From: Clostridiales bacterium
GTDB taxonomy: Bacteria > Bacillota > Clostridia > Oscillospirales > Acutalibacteraceae
Direction: 5' to 3'
DNA: 18,003 nucleotides
Assembly (NCBI GenBank): GCA_019419895.1
Contig: JAHZIE010000046.1
Location: forward strand, 1-18,003
This document shows, piece after piece, positions 1 through 8,214 of the stretch. Position numbers and translations under genes: made by a program. The notes beneath the pieces were generated by a model. It saw only the letters and a list, made by a program, of their open reading frames with translations, ran no database searches and was not told the origin of the DNA. Numbering within the stretch: position 1 is the stretch's first letter; each line of letters opens with the position of its first letter.

Positions 1-109
1 TGTTTTTCACTTTATGTATGTATATCCCGGTATTCGCACATATGGGAAAAGAGGGAAAGATATCCAAAAGGTGAGAATCATCTTTTTGTAAATGGGAAGG
101 TGTTGGCTG

Positions 110-1516
110 ATGTTAAAAGTGCTCTTATTTTTACTTTATATCATCCTGTTAATCGCTGTGATTTTTTTGGAGCGCAAATCCCCGACAGAAGCGTTGCTGT
201 GGGTTTTTGTTTTATTGTGCCTTCCCTATTTTGGAGCGATTTTATATCTGGTATTCGGTAGTACAATGTCAATTAAAATTACTTCATTTGTACGGAAAAG
301 ACGGTTGAAAAGACAAGAATTATCACTTGACCCTTCCCAGACGGAACCGGTTAACGGTTCAAATTTATCTGAAATTGGATTAAGGGTTTCCCGTTTCAAT
401 TGTACCTATAATCAAAGCAGGCTCACCTGCTACAATCATGCAGATGTGTATACAAGTGGAAGAGAACATTACCGGCAGCTTTTCGCGGATATTAAAAATG
501 CGAAACAATGCATATATATTGAGTTTTATACCATCCATCATGATGAGATTGGAGAAGCCTTGATTGCTGCCCTTACAGAAAAAGCCGCTGCGGGTTTGAC
601 GGTATTGGTGCTGTGTGATTTTATTGCCAACCTTTCTACGCCGTCAAAAATGTTTCAGCCGCTGGTGGATGCCGGCGGCAGGGTCATTCGGGTGAAACCT
701 TATTTTACCCATTACCGCAGCCATCGGAAGATTGTCACAATTGATCATAAGATTGGCTATATTGGCGGAATGAATATTGGAAAACAATATGCAAATATGG
801 CAAAAATAAAAAATCCGTGGCGTGATACACAGATTCGGCTGGACGGAAAAAGCATTGATGTGCTGGACGAATATTTTCTGACAGACTGGCTTAGCGCCGT
901 GCGTCAGAGAGACTGGAAACAAGCGGTATCTTATATATCATCCATCACCGGAACAACAGAGCCAGCTGCTGAGAATCTTTGTCAGTTCATTGTAGGTGGG
1001 GCTGATACCAATAAAGAGTCTGTAAAGATGTGTTACCTGAGCATGATCTCCAGTGCGAAAAAGAAGATCCGCATTCAAACTCCCTATTTTGTTCCAGATT
1101 CCTCTATTTTAGATGCTTTGAAAACGGCAGCTGCCAGTGGTATTGAGATCGAGCTGATGATTCCCGGCATTAAAGCCAGTTTTTTCTTAGATCCTGTGAC
1201 GACTTATTACTGCGGGCAGCTCTTGGAATATGGCGCGAAAATTTATAAGTACAGGGGATATTTGCACGCTAAAACTATGGTCATTGATGAAGAAATCTGC
1301 TGCATTGGTTCTGTGAACATGGACATGCGCAGCCTTATGGTAGATGATGAAGTATGCGGTGTATTCTATTCACCTGAATTAGTAAATCAGTATATTAATA
1401 TTTTTGAACATGATATTCAAAATTGTGTCGATTATTCAATACAGCAGTTTATGAAACGGGGAGGAAAAGAAAAGATGCTGGAGAGTATATTTGTCCTATT
1501 TGCACCTTTGATGTGA
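110..1516 (+). CDS. cls: Cardiolipin synthase (phospholipase D superfamily)
   Basis: Membrane enzyme that joins two phosphatidylglycerol molecules into cardiolipin and glycerol. The sequence shows two N-terminal hydrophobic segments (about residues 3-20 and 28-49), then two phospholipase-D modules each with an HxKxxxxD motif: HRKIVTID at about residue 205, followed by GYIGGMNIG, and HAKTMVID at about residue 386, followed by GSVNMDMRS. The protein ends in FAPLM, close to the usual family ending, and its 468 residues match the family length. An ATG at 92 is in frame, but GGGAAGG at 94-100 sits 9 bases before the ATG at 110 and the hydrophobic segment starts right there, so 110 is preferred. 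The unit appears monocistronic: a G/C stem (1541-1548 with 1567-1574) without a T-run follows, then a clear terminator at 1608. The function is secure; which cls paralogue it is cannot be told. Confidence 0.95.
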   Translation: MLKVLLFLLYIILLIAVIFLERKSPTEALLWVFVLLCLPYFGAILYLVFGSTMSIKITSFVRKRRLKRQELSLDPSQTEPVNGSNLSEIGLRVSRFNCTYNQSRLTCYNHADVYTSGREHYRQLFADIKNAKQCIYIEFYTIHHDEIGEALIAALTEKAAAGLTVLVLCDFIANLSTPSKMFQPLVDAGGRVIRVKPYFTHYRSHRKIVTIDHKIGYIGGMNIGKQYANMAKIKNPWRDTQIRLDGKSIDVLDEYFLTDWLSAVRQRDWKQAVSYISSITGTTEPAAENLCQFIVGGADTNKESVKMCYLSMISSAKKKIRIQTPYFVPDSSILDALKTAAASGIEIELMIPGIKASFFLDPVTTYYCGQLLEYGAKIYKYRGYLHAKTMVIDEEICCIGSVNMDMRSLMVDDEVCGVFYSPELVNQYINIFEHDIQNCVDYSIQQFMKRGGKEKMLESIFVLFAPLM

Positions 1517-1607
1517 TTTAATTCCCTGTTTTTTAATATTTTTGGGGGGAAGTTTCCTGCTGGTTACCCCCAAAGTGAATAATGGCATAACAAGAACGCT
1601 CATATAA

Positions 1608-1652
1608 AAAAAGCACAACATCCCGGAATTAAAGGCCTGTGTTGTGCTTTTT
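1608..1652. terminator. Bidirectional intrinsic terminator after cls
   Basis: A perfect 13-bp stem pairs AAAAAGCACAACA (1608-1620) with TGTTGTGCTTTTT (1640-1652) around a 19-base loop. A- and T-runs at the ends let it work in both directions. It ends the cls transcript. Confidence 0.85.
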
Positions 1653-1926
1653 GTTATGAATTTGTAAAGGATTTAAATATGAAATTCTATCTGCCTATCA
1701 GGTTACAGCGGGAAAAGATTTTTCTCCAAAAACAATCGTTATAAAATGGGTGGTGTGTGCGAATATATCACTATGAAGAGGACAATAAAAAGATATTTCT
1801 GCGATTTCAGCGAATAAAATTGAATTCTCAAAGTGACAAAAGGTGGGAGCGAGAGAGCGGCTGGATGGCTTGATCTGAAATATAGATACCCACTGCAAGT
1901 GCGGTTGTAAAACTTCAGAATAAAGA
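1653..1926. other. Intergenic stretch without a convincing gene
   Basis: Between the cls terminator and the terminator of the minus-strand gene there is no ORF with family resemblance. A 21-codon plus-strand ORF (1678-1743, MKFYLPIRLQ...) has AAAGGA before its ATG. Other plus-strand frames give short protein-like pieces broken by stops, such as one ending GWLDLKYRYPL near 1860-1895. These could be remnants of a decayed gene or chance. No RNA fold stood out. Confidence 0.3.
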
Positions 1927-1962
1927 AAAATCCGCGGTCAAGAATTACTGACCGCGGATTTT
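1927..1962 (-). terminator. Intrinsic terminator of the EcsC-SHOCT gene
   Basis: A 14-bp perfect stem AAAATCCGCGGTCA / TGACCGCGGATTTT closes an 8-base loop. Read on the minus strand it runs into TTTTTCTTTATT. It lies 30 bases past the stop codon of the minus-strand gene. Confidence 0.88.
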
Positions 1963-1991
1963 AGTCGCCTCAACGCTATAAACGCCTCTTC

Positions 1992-3012
1992 TTAAATCTT
2001 AGCCAAGAGTTCAGCTTTCTTCCGTTCGAATTCTTCATCAGAAATAATTTTCTCATCTCGAAGTTCTGCCAGCCTCCTGATAAGCTTGATGGGCGTTTCA
2101 GCCTCTTTCGGAGTATCTTTTTGTTTTTTTCTTGAGAAGGGGAAGAGGTCGGATATAGCATCTTTCGTTTTTTTGCCTCTTTCTGCCAGTTCCTCCTTTG
2201 CGCTTTTGCTTTCAACAGGAATATCTGTCTCCTGCTCTGCAAAGTTTTCGATTTCGCTCATGTCTTTCTCAAATTCCTCTTGTGTATAACCGAAAGAAGC
2301 ACTGTCTAAGGCATCCATAAGCCTGTTAGCCATCGGTATCATGGATGCAAAGTTCAAACCTCCAGAGATCACTCCGCCAATTATAGGAACGGCCTTGGAA
2401 ACGCCCTTTGCCACGGTAGATTTGGTAACCTTGACTCCAGCAGCTTTGCCTATTTGCTTTATCATGGGGTACCAAAATGTTTTGGTCAATGCCTTTTGTG
2501 GCAGCTTTTTAAGCGTGGTTTTGGCGATTTGGGCGGAGAGCACACGAACACCGGAAACGGCGCCCGAAACACCGAACATTACACCGCAATACAGTATCAG
2601 TTGATTCTGCACTCTTTCATCATCGACCTGGCCTCCCTGCCACAAATCATGCGCTCCATACAGATAGGACAATTCCTGTGCAAGGCGCAGGGCCATACCG
2701 AAAAACTGCATTACATCTGCGGGAATGGTGGCAGCCATAGCTAATCCGCCAGGAATGCCAGCGATAAAAGAAGCCGTGGAGGATTGACTGGTACGTTTCA
2801 AAATGTGTTTATGCGCGATTGCCGCGATTCTCTTCTGGGAAATGCCAGCGGAAATCGGATCGCAGTCCAATACTTCTTGAATAGCTACATCTTCTGTTGC
2901 AAACAGTTCGGCTAAAAACTTGTTTCGATTGACTTTTACTCCAGGCACCTGAATTGCAGTAGCGATAACGCTCTCAAGGGCAAGTCCTTTTTTTTGTATC
3001 GTCTATACTCAT
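1992..3012 (-). CDS. EcsC-like glycine-rich membrane protein with SHOCT domain, frameshifted at an A8 run
   Basis: The intact frame runs from a GTG codon at 2948 to the TAA at 1992 (318 codons), but that GTG has no ribosome binding site. Upstream, AAGGAG (3026-3021) sits 8 bases before ATG 3012, which opens MSIDDTKK and then, after eight A (2995-2988), enters the wrong frame and stops (RTCP*). Removing one A joins it in frame as MSIDDTKKGLALESVIATAI, followed by VPGVKVNRNKFLAEL, to give 339 residues. The central part has glycine-rich hydrophobic stretches (AGIPGGLAMAATIPAD; AVPIIGGVISGGLNFASM) like EcsC-family proteins. The last about 32 residues (IKLIRRLAELRDEKIISDEE and on) match the SHOCT domain, often seen on membrane or secreted proteins. 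The function is unknown. The A8 run may be an assembly error, a phase-variable tract, a transcriptional slippage site or a real lesion. A perfect sigma-E-type -10 (CATACAAT, 3084-3077) lies upstream, but I see no good -35. Confidence 0.68.
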
Positions 3013-3204
3013 ATAGATCTCTCCTTATTGTGATATCATGAAGGCCAATGTTTTTTTCGCGCATATTCGCATGCCAATTGTATGAAAATCTATAACATAA
3101 GTGGTATCCTGCTATTGAAATATAACGACGAAGAAAGAGGCACAACAGCAAGCGGTCTTTGATCTCCCCGATTCCAATCCCACTAAAAAATCTTAGCCCC
3201 ATGG

Positions 3205-3246
3205 AAAAAAGCTCTGCAATGAATCAAATCATTACAGAACTTTTTT
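3205..3246. terminator. Hairpin terminator, direction uncertain
   Basis: AAAAAAGCTCTGCAATGA (3205-3222) pairs with TCATTACAGAACTTTTTT (3229-3246) at 16 of 18 positions, with loop ATCAAA. Both flanks allow termination. It lies between the tRNA genes and the EcsC-SHOCT gene and would insulate them; no plus-strand gene precedes it. Together with the next terminator it is all I see in 3085-3337. Confidence 0.6.
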
Positions 3247-3297
3247 CTGTCTGACCGTTACAAAATAGATACCAAGAAAGAATCGTATCATAACGAA

Positions 3298-3333
3298 AAA
3301 AGCTACATTTCGATTGCTCAAAATGTAGCTTTT
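3298..3333 (-). terminator. Terminator of the tRNA-Ser pair
   Basis: AAAAGCTACATTT (3298-3310) and AAATGTAGCTTTT (3321-3333) form a 13-bp stem with a 10-base loop. On the minus strand it ends in TTTTTT, 5 bases past the CCA end of the second tRNA. Confidence 0.85.
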
Positions 3334-3337
3334 AACT

Positions 3338-3427
3338 TGGCGGAGAAGAAGGGATTTGAACCCTTGCGCCAGTCACCCAGCCTACTCCCTTAGCAGGGGA
3401 GCCTCTTCACCACTTGAGTACTTCTCC
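3338..3427 (-). tRNA. tRNA-Ser (anticodon GCU)
   Basis: Decodes AGC and AGU. The acceptor stem GGAGAAG/CTTCTCC is perfect. The anticodon loop is CTGCTAA with GCT at 3394-3392, the T arm contains GGTTCAAAT, and a long class II variable arm is present as expected for serine. The discriminator is G and the 3' CCA is encoded (3340-3338). It is the second gene of the tandem tRNA unit. Confidence 0.96.
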
Positions 3428-3457
3428 ATGGTGAAATTACAAAACAAATAAAAATAT

Positions 3458-3544
3458 TGGCGGAGGGGAAGGGATTCGAACCCTTGGCTCTTGCGAGTCA
3501 CTAGTTTTCAAGACTAGCTCCTTAAACCGCTCGGACACCCCTCC
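3458..3544 (-). tRNA. tRNA-Ser (anticodon UGA)
   Basis: Decodes UCA and other UCN codons. The acceptor stem GGAGGGG/CCCCTCC is perfect. The anticodon stem CTAGT/ACTAG closes the loop CTTGAAA, with TGA at 3510-3508. A long variable arm, a GGTTCGAAT T-loop and an encoded CCA (3460-3458) are present. It is transcribed first, 30 bases ahead of tRNA-Ser(GCU). Confidence 0.96.
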
Positions 3545-3565
3545 ATTTGGAAATCAGTATTAATA

Positions 3566-3595
3566 ATGATAACACAAAACGGAAAAGGTTGTCAA
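3566..3595 (-). promoter_or_regulatory. Sigma-A promoter of the tRNA-Ser pair
   Basis: The -35 is TTGACA (3595-3590, perfect), the spacer is 18 bases and the -10 is TATCAT (3571-3566). The predicted start is about 15 bases before the first tRNA. No other promoter is visible for the pair. Confidence 0.75.
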
Positions 3596-3769
3596 TCCCT
3601 TTTCTTTCAAAAGAAAAAGTAAAAGAAAACTATTAGTATTATACCAGAATTTTTTTAGAATGCAAGCAATAAATAAATTTTATTACATTATTTATGATAT
3701 TTGTGTTGACTTCCGGGTTCCGGCAAAGCGTCTCCTACATCACTCTGGTCTTGAAAAACGGATTTAAGA

Positions 3770-4825
3770 TTACGCTGCCTTTACCTCCACCAATTCTGTA
3801 CCGGGATAATACCATGCAAGGATCTCCTTGTAGTCAGCGCCCTGTTCAGCCATGTAGTTTGCTCCATATTGGCTCATTCCAACACCATGTCCGTATCCAT
3901 AGACAGTGAATTGAAAGCTTCCATCCTCAAAGACAACATCAAAATCAGCTGAACGGAGCGACAGGGCCATCCGTAGCTCCATCCCGGTTATGTCCTTTCC
4001 GCCGACGGAAAGACTGGACACCATTCCGGAGGAGGTGCGGGTGATTCCTGAAATCCATTCCTTCGGATTATCATTAAATTGCATTTCGGGCCATTTTCCC
4101 AAGAGGGTATTTTTCAGTTCATCGGAGGAAAAGACGGCGTTGGAGCGGTAACCAGGCGCCATGGAATCGCCAGGACTTGCCACTGCCACAAGGTAATTGA
4201 TGTCGCTGCCCCAGACATCCTTTGCGGTTTCTGTGGTTCCTCCCGATATGGAATAATAGGTAGTCAGAGCGGGCTCCCCTTCATAGGTAAGACGCTGGAG
4301 GGGTATGGATGCGACCGCTTGCTGAAGAGTGGAATAATTGTCATGAAAGCTGTCTCCCCAGCGTTTTTCCATAGACTCCTTTGTCACATAGGAAAGCCAG
4401 TTTTGCGTATCACAGGTGAAATCGGCTCCCTGGAGCTCGGAAGACGGATTGGCGCGCTGTTCCCGCCGTTTTTTGTCATAATAGGTATAGGCGGCGACAG
4501 CTTGTGCTTTGAGGGCTTCGGGTTCAAAGGAGAGGGGCATTTCCGAAGCGACGGCGCCAATTAGAAATTCCTCGTTGGAAACTGTCAGGATTTCGCCGGT
4601 GGCTTTGTCTAGGATTTTGAACTCAGGCGAGTCTGCCTCTAACCCGGTGGAAATGGCAGGATGTGCGGAGGAACCGTTGGAAGAAGCGTCTGCGGATGTG
4701 TTAGAGTAGGCAGGAGGGGAAGAGGAGCCGTCCTGTGAAGGGGCATTCTGCCCTCGGATGGAAACAGCGGGAATCAATGCCATACAGAGAAAAAATAGGG
4801 CGAGTGAGATAATAGATTTTTTCAT
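3770..4825 (-). CDS. spoIID: Stage II sporulation protein D (SpoIID/LytB domain, lytic transglycosylase)
   Basis: In sporulating cells SpoIID cleaves the glycan strands of septal peptidoglycan, working with SpoIIP and SpoIIM to drive engulfment of the forespore. The 351-residue product has an N-terminal signal or anchor segment (about residues 3-22), a Ser-rich low-complexity linker (about 30-65), and the SpoIID core. The core contains ASEMPLSFEPEALKAQAVAA with the likely catalytic Glu at residue 95, a YYSISGGTTE segment, SPGDSMAPGY and the C-terminal signature YGHGVGMSQYGA. A TTG at 4843 is in frame, but AAGGAG (4840-4835) lies downstream of it and 9 bases before ATG 4825, which fixes the start. 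No clear sporulation-type promoter or terminator was found. A SpoIID-like paralogue is possible, but the length and motifs fit SpoIID itself. Confidence 0.85.
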   Translation of the reverse strand: MKKSIISLALFFLCMALIPAVSIRGQNAPSQDGSSSPPAYSNTSADASSNGSSAHPAISTGLEADSPEFKILDKATGEILTVSNEEFLIGAVASEMPLSFEPEALKAQAVAAYTYYDKKRREQRANPSSELQGADFTCDTQNWLSYVTKESMEKRWGDSFHDNYSTLQQAVASIPLQRLTYEGEPALTTYYSISGGTTETAKDVWGSDINYLVAVASPGDSMAPGYRSNAVFSSDELKNTLLGKWPEMQFNDNPKEWISGITRTSSGMVSSLSVGGKDITGMELRMALSLRSADFDVVFEDGSFQFTVYGYGHGVGMSQYGANYMAEQGADYKEILAWYYPGTELVEVKAA

Positions 4826-4971
4826 AATATGATACTCCTTCAAAATGAATATAAAAACTGAAAAGTTGCATATTAAACTTTATTAATCGGTAAAAGCAGA
4901 AGAAATTCAAGGTGTTTTGAATGATGAAAAATAATTCTTTCAAAAAATTGGCGAATTTGAATGTGCTTTTC

Positions 4972-5000
4972 TTGACTTATGGAAAGAAATGCTATAAAAT
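4972..5000 (+). promoter_or_regulatory. Sigma-A promoter of citrate synthase
   Basis: TTGACT (4972-4977), a 17-base spacer and TAAAAT (4995-5000). It leaves an untranslated leader of roughly 90 bases, in which only the short palindrome CTCCGCGGAG (5044-5053) is notable. Confidence 0.65.
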
Positions 5001-5098
5001 AAATGCTATAACTATCAGAAAGTTTTAGATATTTATCATCTTGCTCCGCGGAGAAAAGCAGCGTCTCTTGTGGTGTCATCCAGTAAGGAGGGTATTAT

Positions 5099-6466
5099 AT
5101 GTTTGAGAATGTAACGAAGGAACAGCAGGAAATCATGCGCCAGCTATGTGAGGAATTCCGCAGGAACAGCCATATTCCTTCCAGTGATTATGAATATTAT
5201 AATGTAAAGCGGGGGCTGAGAAATCCCGACGGTACAGGGGTGATGGCCGGGCTGACCATGATTTGCAATGTCCATGGCTACATGGTGATGGACGGAGAAA
5301 AGATTCCCGATGAAGGACGCCTGACCTACCGCGGTATTGATGTCCGCGAGATTATTGACGGAGCAAAGAAAGAAAAACGTTTCACCTATGAAGAGGTGGT
5401 ATGGCTTCTTCTGTTCGGAACCCTCCCCACTTCAAGCCAGCTGGAGGGATTTGTCAGATTGCTCAACAGCTGCCGTGAGCTGCCGGAGTATTTTGCGGAG
5501 GATATGATTATCAAGGCGCCTTCCCCCAATATTATGAATAAGCTTGCCCGTTCAGTTCTGGCGCTGTATTCCTATGATGACAATCCGGAGGATAATTCTT
5601 TGGAAAATATCATGATGCAGTGCATTAATCTGATTGCCAAAATGCCCACGATTATGACCTATGCCTATCAGGTAAAGCGCCGCCACTATGATAAGGAAAG
5701 CATGTTCTTTCATCCTTTGGAACCCAAACATTCCACGGCGGAGTCTATTTTGAACGCGCTGAGGGCGGATAGGGTGTTCACAGATGAAGAGGCAAAGCTT
5801 TTGGATCTTTGTATGGTGCTTCACGCGGAGCACGGCGGAGGAAATAACTCCACCTTTGCCGCGCGGGTGCTTTCATCTTCCGGTACAGATACCTATTCCG
5901 CTATTTCGGCCGCCATTGGATCGCTGAAAGGGCCGCGCCACGGCGGGGCAAACCATAAGGTAATGCAGATGATGAACGAAATAAAGGAGAATGTAAAGGA
6001 TTGGAATGATGATGACGAAATTTCAGCCTATTTGGAAAAAATCGTAAAGAAGGAAGCCGGCGATGGCCAGGGGCTGATTTATGGGATGGGCCACGCGATT
6101 TATACCTTGTCCGACCCGAGGGCGGTCATTTTGCGCACCAGCGCGCGGGATCTTGCCCAAAAGCACGGCATGACGGATGTGCTGCGGTTGTTTGAGTCTG
6201 TGGAACGTCTCTCCCCGGCTATTTTTGCCAAGGTGAAGGGAGACGTCAAAACCATTTCCGCCAATGTGGACTTCTATTCCGGATTGATTTATGAGATGCT
6301 CCATATTCCAAGTGATCTGTATACTCCGCTGTTTGCGGTTTCACGCATGGCCGGCTGGTGCGCCCACCGGATTGAGGAGGTTGTCAGCAACGGACGTATT
6401 ATGCGCCCCGCGTATAAGTCTCTTGCTCCTAGAAAAAAATATATTCCTTTGGATCAGAGAATATGA
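5099..6466 (+). CDS. gltA: Citrate synthase
   Basis: Condenses oxaloacetate and acetyl-CoA to citrate, the entry step of the TCA cycle and of glutamate synthesis. The 455-residue protein shows the conserved family sites: LHAEHGGGNNST (about 241-252) with the first catalytic histidine region, GPRHGGANH (278-286), GMGHAIYTLSDPRA (329-342) with the second histidine at 332, and NVDFYSG (389-395) with the catalytic Asp at 391. The start is set by AAGGAGG (5085-5091), 7 bases before ATG. No aconitase or isocitrate dehydrogenase gene is next to it, and it sits between its own promoter and terminator. The related 2-methylcitrate synthase is shorter and usually lies with prp genes, which are absent. 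The symbol gltA is the common one; citZ is also used in Firmicutes. Confidence 0.95.
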   Translation: MFENVTKEQQEIMRQLCEEFRRNSHIPSSDYEYYNVKRGLRNPDGTGVMAGLTMICNVHGYMVMDGEKIPDEGRLTYRGIDVREIIDGAKKEKRFTYEEVVWLLLFGTLPTSSQLEGFVRLLNSCRELPEYFAEDMIIKAPSPNIMNKLARSVLALYSYDDNPEDNSLENIMMQCINLIAKMPTIMTYAYQVKRRHYDKESMFFHPLEPKHSTAESILNALRADRVFTDEEAKLLDLCMVLHAEHGGGNNSTFAARVLSSSGTDTYSAISAAIGSLKGPRHGGANHKVMQMMNEIKENVKDWNDDDEISAYLEKIVKKEAGDGQGLIYGMGHAIYTLSDPRAVILRTSARDLAQKHGMTDVLRLFESVERLSPAIFAKVKGDVKTISANVDFYSGLIYEMLHIPSDLYTPLFAVSRMAGWCAHRIEEVVSNGRIMRPAYKSLAPRKKYIPLDQRI

Positions 6467-6497
6467 CTGCGAAATTAATCCAAGCCTGATCTTAATG

Positions 6498-6523
6498 CCG
6501 CCCCTAAGTCGGGGCGGTTTTTT
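6498..6523 (+). terminator. Terminator of citrate synthase
   Basis: A GC-only 7-bp stem CCGCCCC/GGGGCGG (6498-6504 with 6511-6517) closes a 6-base loop and is followed by six T (6518-6523). Confidence 0.92.
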
Positions 6524-6569
6524 ATTTATAAAAATAACGTGGGGAAAATTGGATTTTTCTCTGAATCCG

Positions 6570-6599
6570 TTGACAGTGCATTCAGGAAAAGAGTATTAT
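6570..6599 (+). promoter_or_regulatory. Sigma-A promoter of the eight-helix membrane protein
   Basis: TTGACA (6570-6575), an 18-base spacer and TATTAT (6594-6599), 30 bases before the start codon. This shows that the gene is transcribed independently of citrate synthase. Confidence 0.8.
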
Positions 6600-6629
6600 A
6601 AAATAAGTAAAATCGGGGAGGCGCGGGGT

Positions 6630-8072
6630 ATGAGGATAAGGTTGTCCTGGTTATTCTTTCTTTTGGCCTTCATTGCCGCCGCGGCCGGAAAAGTGTGGCA
6701 GCAGAGGTTCAGCAATGATGGGGTTGGCAGCTTTAACGGCGAAGGATGGATGCTTTGGGCCGGTTATGGAGTAATAGGAATTCTGTTTCTGGCGGCAGTG
6801 CTCCTGTTGTTTTTGTCAAAATCCCGGCGGGAGGATGACAACCGGGAAAAAATCGCGGGAAATCCTCTTGGAGGCATGATATTTGTCTATCTGGCGATCG
6901 CTTTCGCTTATTATGGATATATGCAGCTTTCCAAAGGAGTGCTTGACACAGGGGTGAAATTCTGGCCGGCAATCCAGGGAGCTAGCCTGCTGGCGGCGGT
7001 GGTTCCTTCCCTTCTGCTGGCAGCTGAGATGTTTGGAAAAAACAATTACCTTCAGAGGCATAAGTTGGCAGGCATTTTGTTTTTCCTTCCCTTTGCGGTT
7101 TATTTTGCCCGGCTGATTGCCTCCTTCTCCCTTCCGGTTATGACGGAATTTCAGTGGCTGGAGCTGGCAAGGAGCGGCTGGAGTCTTGCGGGGGTGGCAC
7201 TGTACTTTTTCTGCCATTTATGGAAAAATGTATGGATTAAAAAGCTGGCGTGCATGTCCTTCATGTGCGCCGCTTTGGCGGCTGTGCTGACAGTAATCCC
7301 TTATTATGTCGGAAATTTTTCCGGTATGCAGATCAATACTGTTTTTCTTGGAAGGGAGTACTTTCAGCTGCCGGCTGTGCTGGGAGCTTTTTTCCTGACA
7401 GAGGTTTTTGCTTTTTCTATCTACTTTCAGAAATCGGCAGAAGAAAAGAAAAAAGAAAAGGTACAGGCCGCGCGGACGGCCGAGGAGGCGGAAGAACCTC
7501 AAGGGGAACCTTCCTATCTCCAGGGGACGAAAAAAGCCTATTATTTTGACAAATTGGTTGATATTTCCCGTACTCCTGAAAAATCAACCACGGAGGCTTC
7601 AGTACCGGAGGGGACAGGGGAGCTTCCCAGTTTGGTGGAAGGCGGGCTTTCCCAGGAGCTTTTGGAGCAATCGCATAATGAGTGGTTCTCCATGACAGAT
7701 GACGCGGAAGAGGAGCCGGAGATGATAGTGCCGGAGGAGATTCCTTTGGAGGGGGAAGACGTCCTCTTTGAGACGGCAAAGGAGCCGGTGCTCATCGAGG
7801 AGCAGGAGGAAAAGGCGGCGATTCTTGGAAAAAATCCCGATGGACTGAAAGAAATACCAGAAGAAAAAACGCAGGATGAGGAAAGGGGCGCGGAGAATAG
7901 TCTTTCGGCAAGAACTCGGCTTCTTCGCTCCATTTCAAAAATTTATACAGCTCCCGCTGTTCAGGAACAGACGGAGGAATTTCCCTCCCAGGGAGTTATC
8001 TCGGGTGAATTGTGGCAGTCTTATCCCAGGGAAAGGGAAAAGGATGGACAGGAGATCTCCAGGGACAAATAG
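6630..8072 (+). CDS. Uncharacterised polytopic membrane protein with acidic cytoplasmic tail
   Basis: I do not recognise the family. The 480-residue protein has about eight hydrophobic segments (near residues 5-20, 43-62, 82-99, 115-133, 147-167, 183-199, 205-225 and 247-266). A charged Glu/Lys stretch follows (EEKKKEKVQA, about 271-280) and then some 200 residues rich in Glu, Pro and Ser, likely disordered, ending with a basic segment near ARTRLLRSISKIY. The tail would lie in the cytoplasm if the even helix count and a cytoplasmic N-terminus hold. The open frame continues back to 6291 through citrate synthase and its terminator, but a promoter at 6570 and GGGGAGG (6615-6621), 8 bases before ATG 6630, mark the true start. 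It is monocistronic, with a hairpin 56 bases downstream. A sensor or scaffold role is possible, but nothing in the sequence shows it. Confidence 0.85.
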   Translation: MRIRLSWLFFLLAFIAAAAGKVWQQRFSNDGVGSFNGEGWMLWAGYGVIGILFLAAVLLLFLSKSRREDDNREKIAGNPLGGMIFVYLAIAFAYYGYMQLSKGVLDTGVKFWPAIQGASLLAAVVPSLLLAAEMFGKNNYLQRHKLAGILFFLPFAVYFARLIASFSLPVMTEFQWLELARSGWSLAGVALYFFCHLWKNVWIKKLACMSFMCAALAAVLTVIPYYVGNFSGMQINTVFLGREYFQLPAVLGAFFLTEVFAFSIYFQKSAEEKKKEKVQAARTAEEAEEPQGEPSYLQGTKKAYYFDKLVDISRTPEKSTTEASVPEGTGELPSLVEGGLSQELLEQSHNEWFSMTDDAEEEPEMIVPEEIPLEGEDVLFETAKEPVLIEEQEEKAAILGKNPDGLKEIPEEKTQDEERGAENSLSARTRLLRSISKIYTAPAVQEQTEEFPSQGVISGELWQSYPREREKDGQEISRDK

Positions 8073-8128
8073 AGGATGGACACATTGGGTCTGGAATAAG
8101 CGCCTGAAGCACTGAGATAATAAACAAT

Positions 8129-8180
8129 AAGATATCCCCATTTGCTGAGAGATAGACCTTTCAGAAAATGGGGATATCTT
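8129..8180. terminator. Shared hairpin between convergent genes
   Basis: A perfect 15-bp stem AAGATATCCCCATTT / AAATGGGGATATCTT (8129-8143 with 8166-8180) encloses a 22-base loop that itself contains CTGA/TCAG. It lies between the two convergent stop codons (8072 and 8215). T-runs are poor on both sides, so termination efficiency is uncertain. Confidence 0.65.
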
Positions 8181-8214
8181 GATTGAGGGAAAGAACGAAA
8201 AATGTTCTCATTTT

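Noticed and set aside
1..91. Open frames from the window edge, e.g. one ending in TGA at 72-74 with a hydrophobic segment (IPVFAHMGKEGKISKR*)
   Set aside because: Two other frames are also open over this short stretch, so the end of an upstream gene cannot be told from chance.
2936..3202. 88-codon minus-strand ORF over the start of the EcsC-SHOCT gene
   Set aside because: It overlaps the better-supported start at 3012 in another frame, crosses the A-run and has no family resemblance or ribosome site.
6291..6629. N-terminal extension of the membrane protein gene
   Set aside because: It runs through the end of citrate synthase and its terminator. The promoter at 6570 and the ribosome site at 6615 place the start at 6630.
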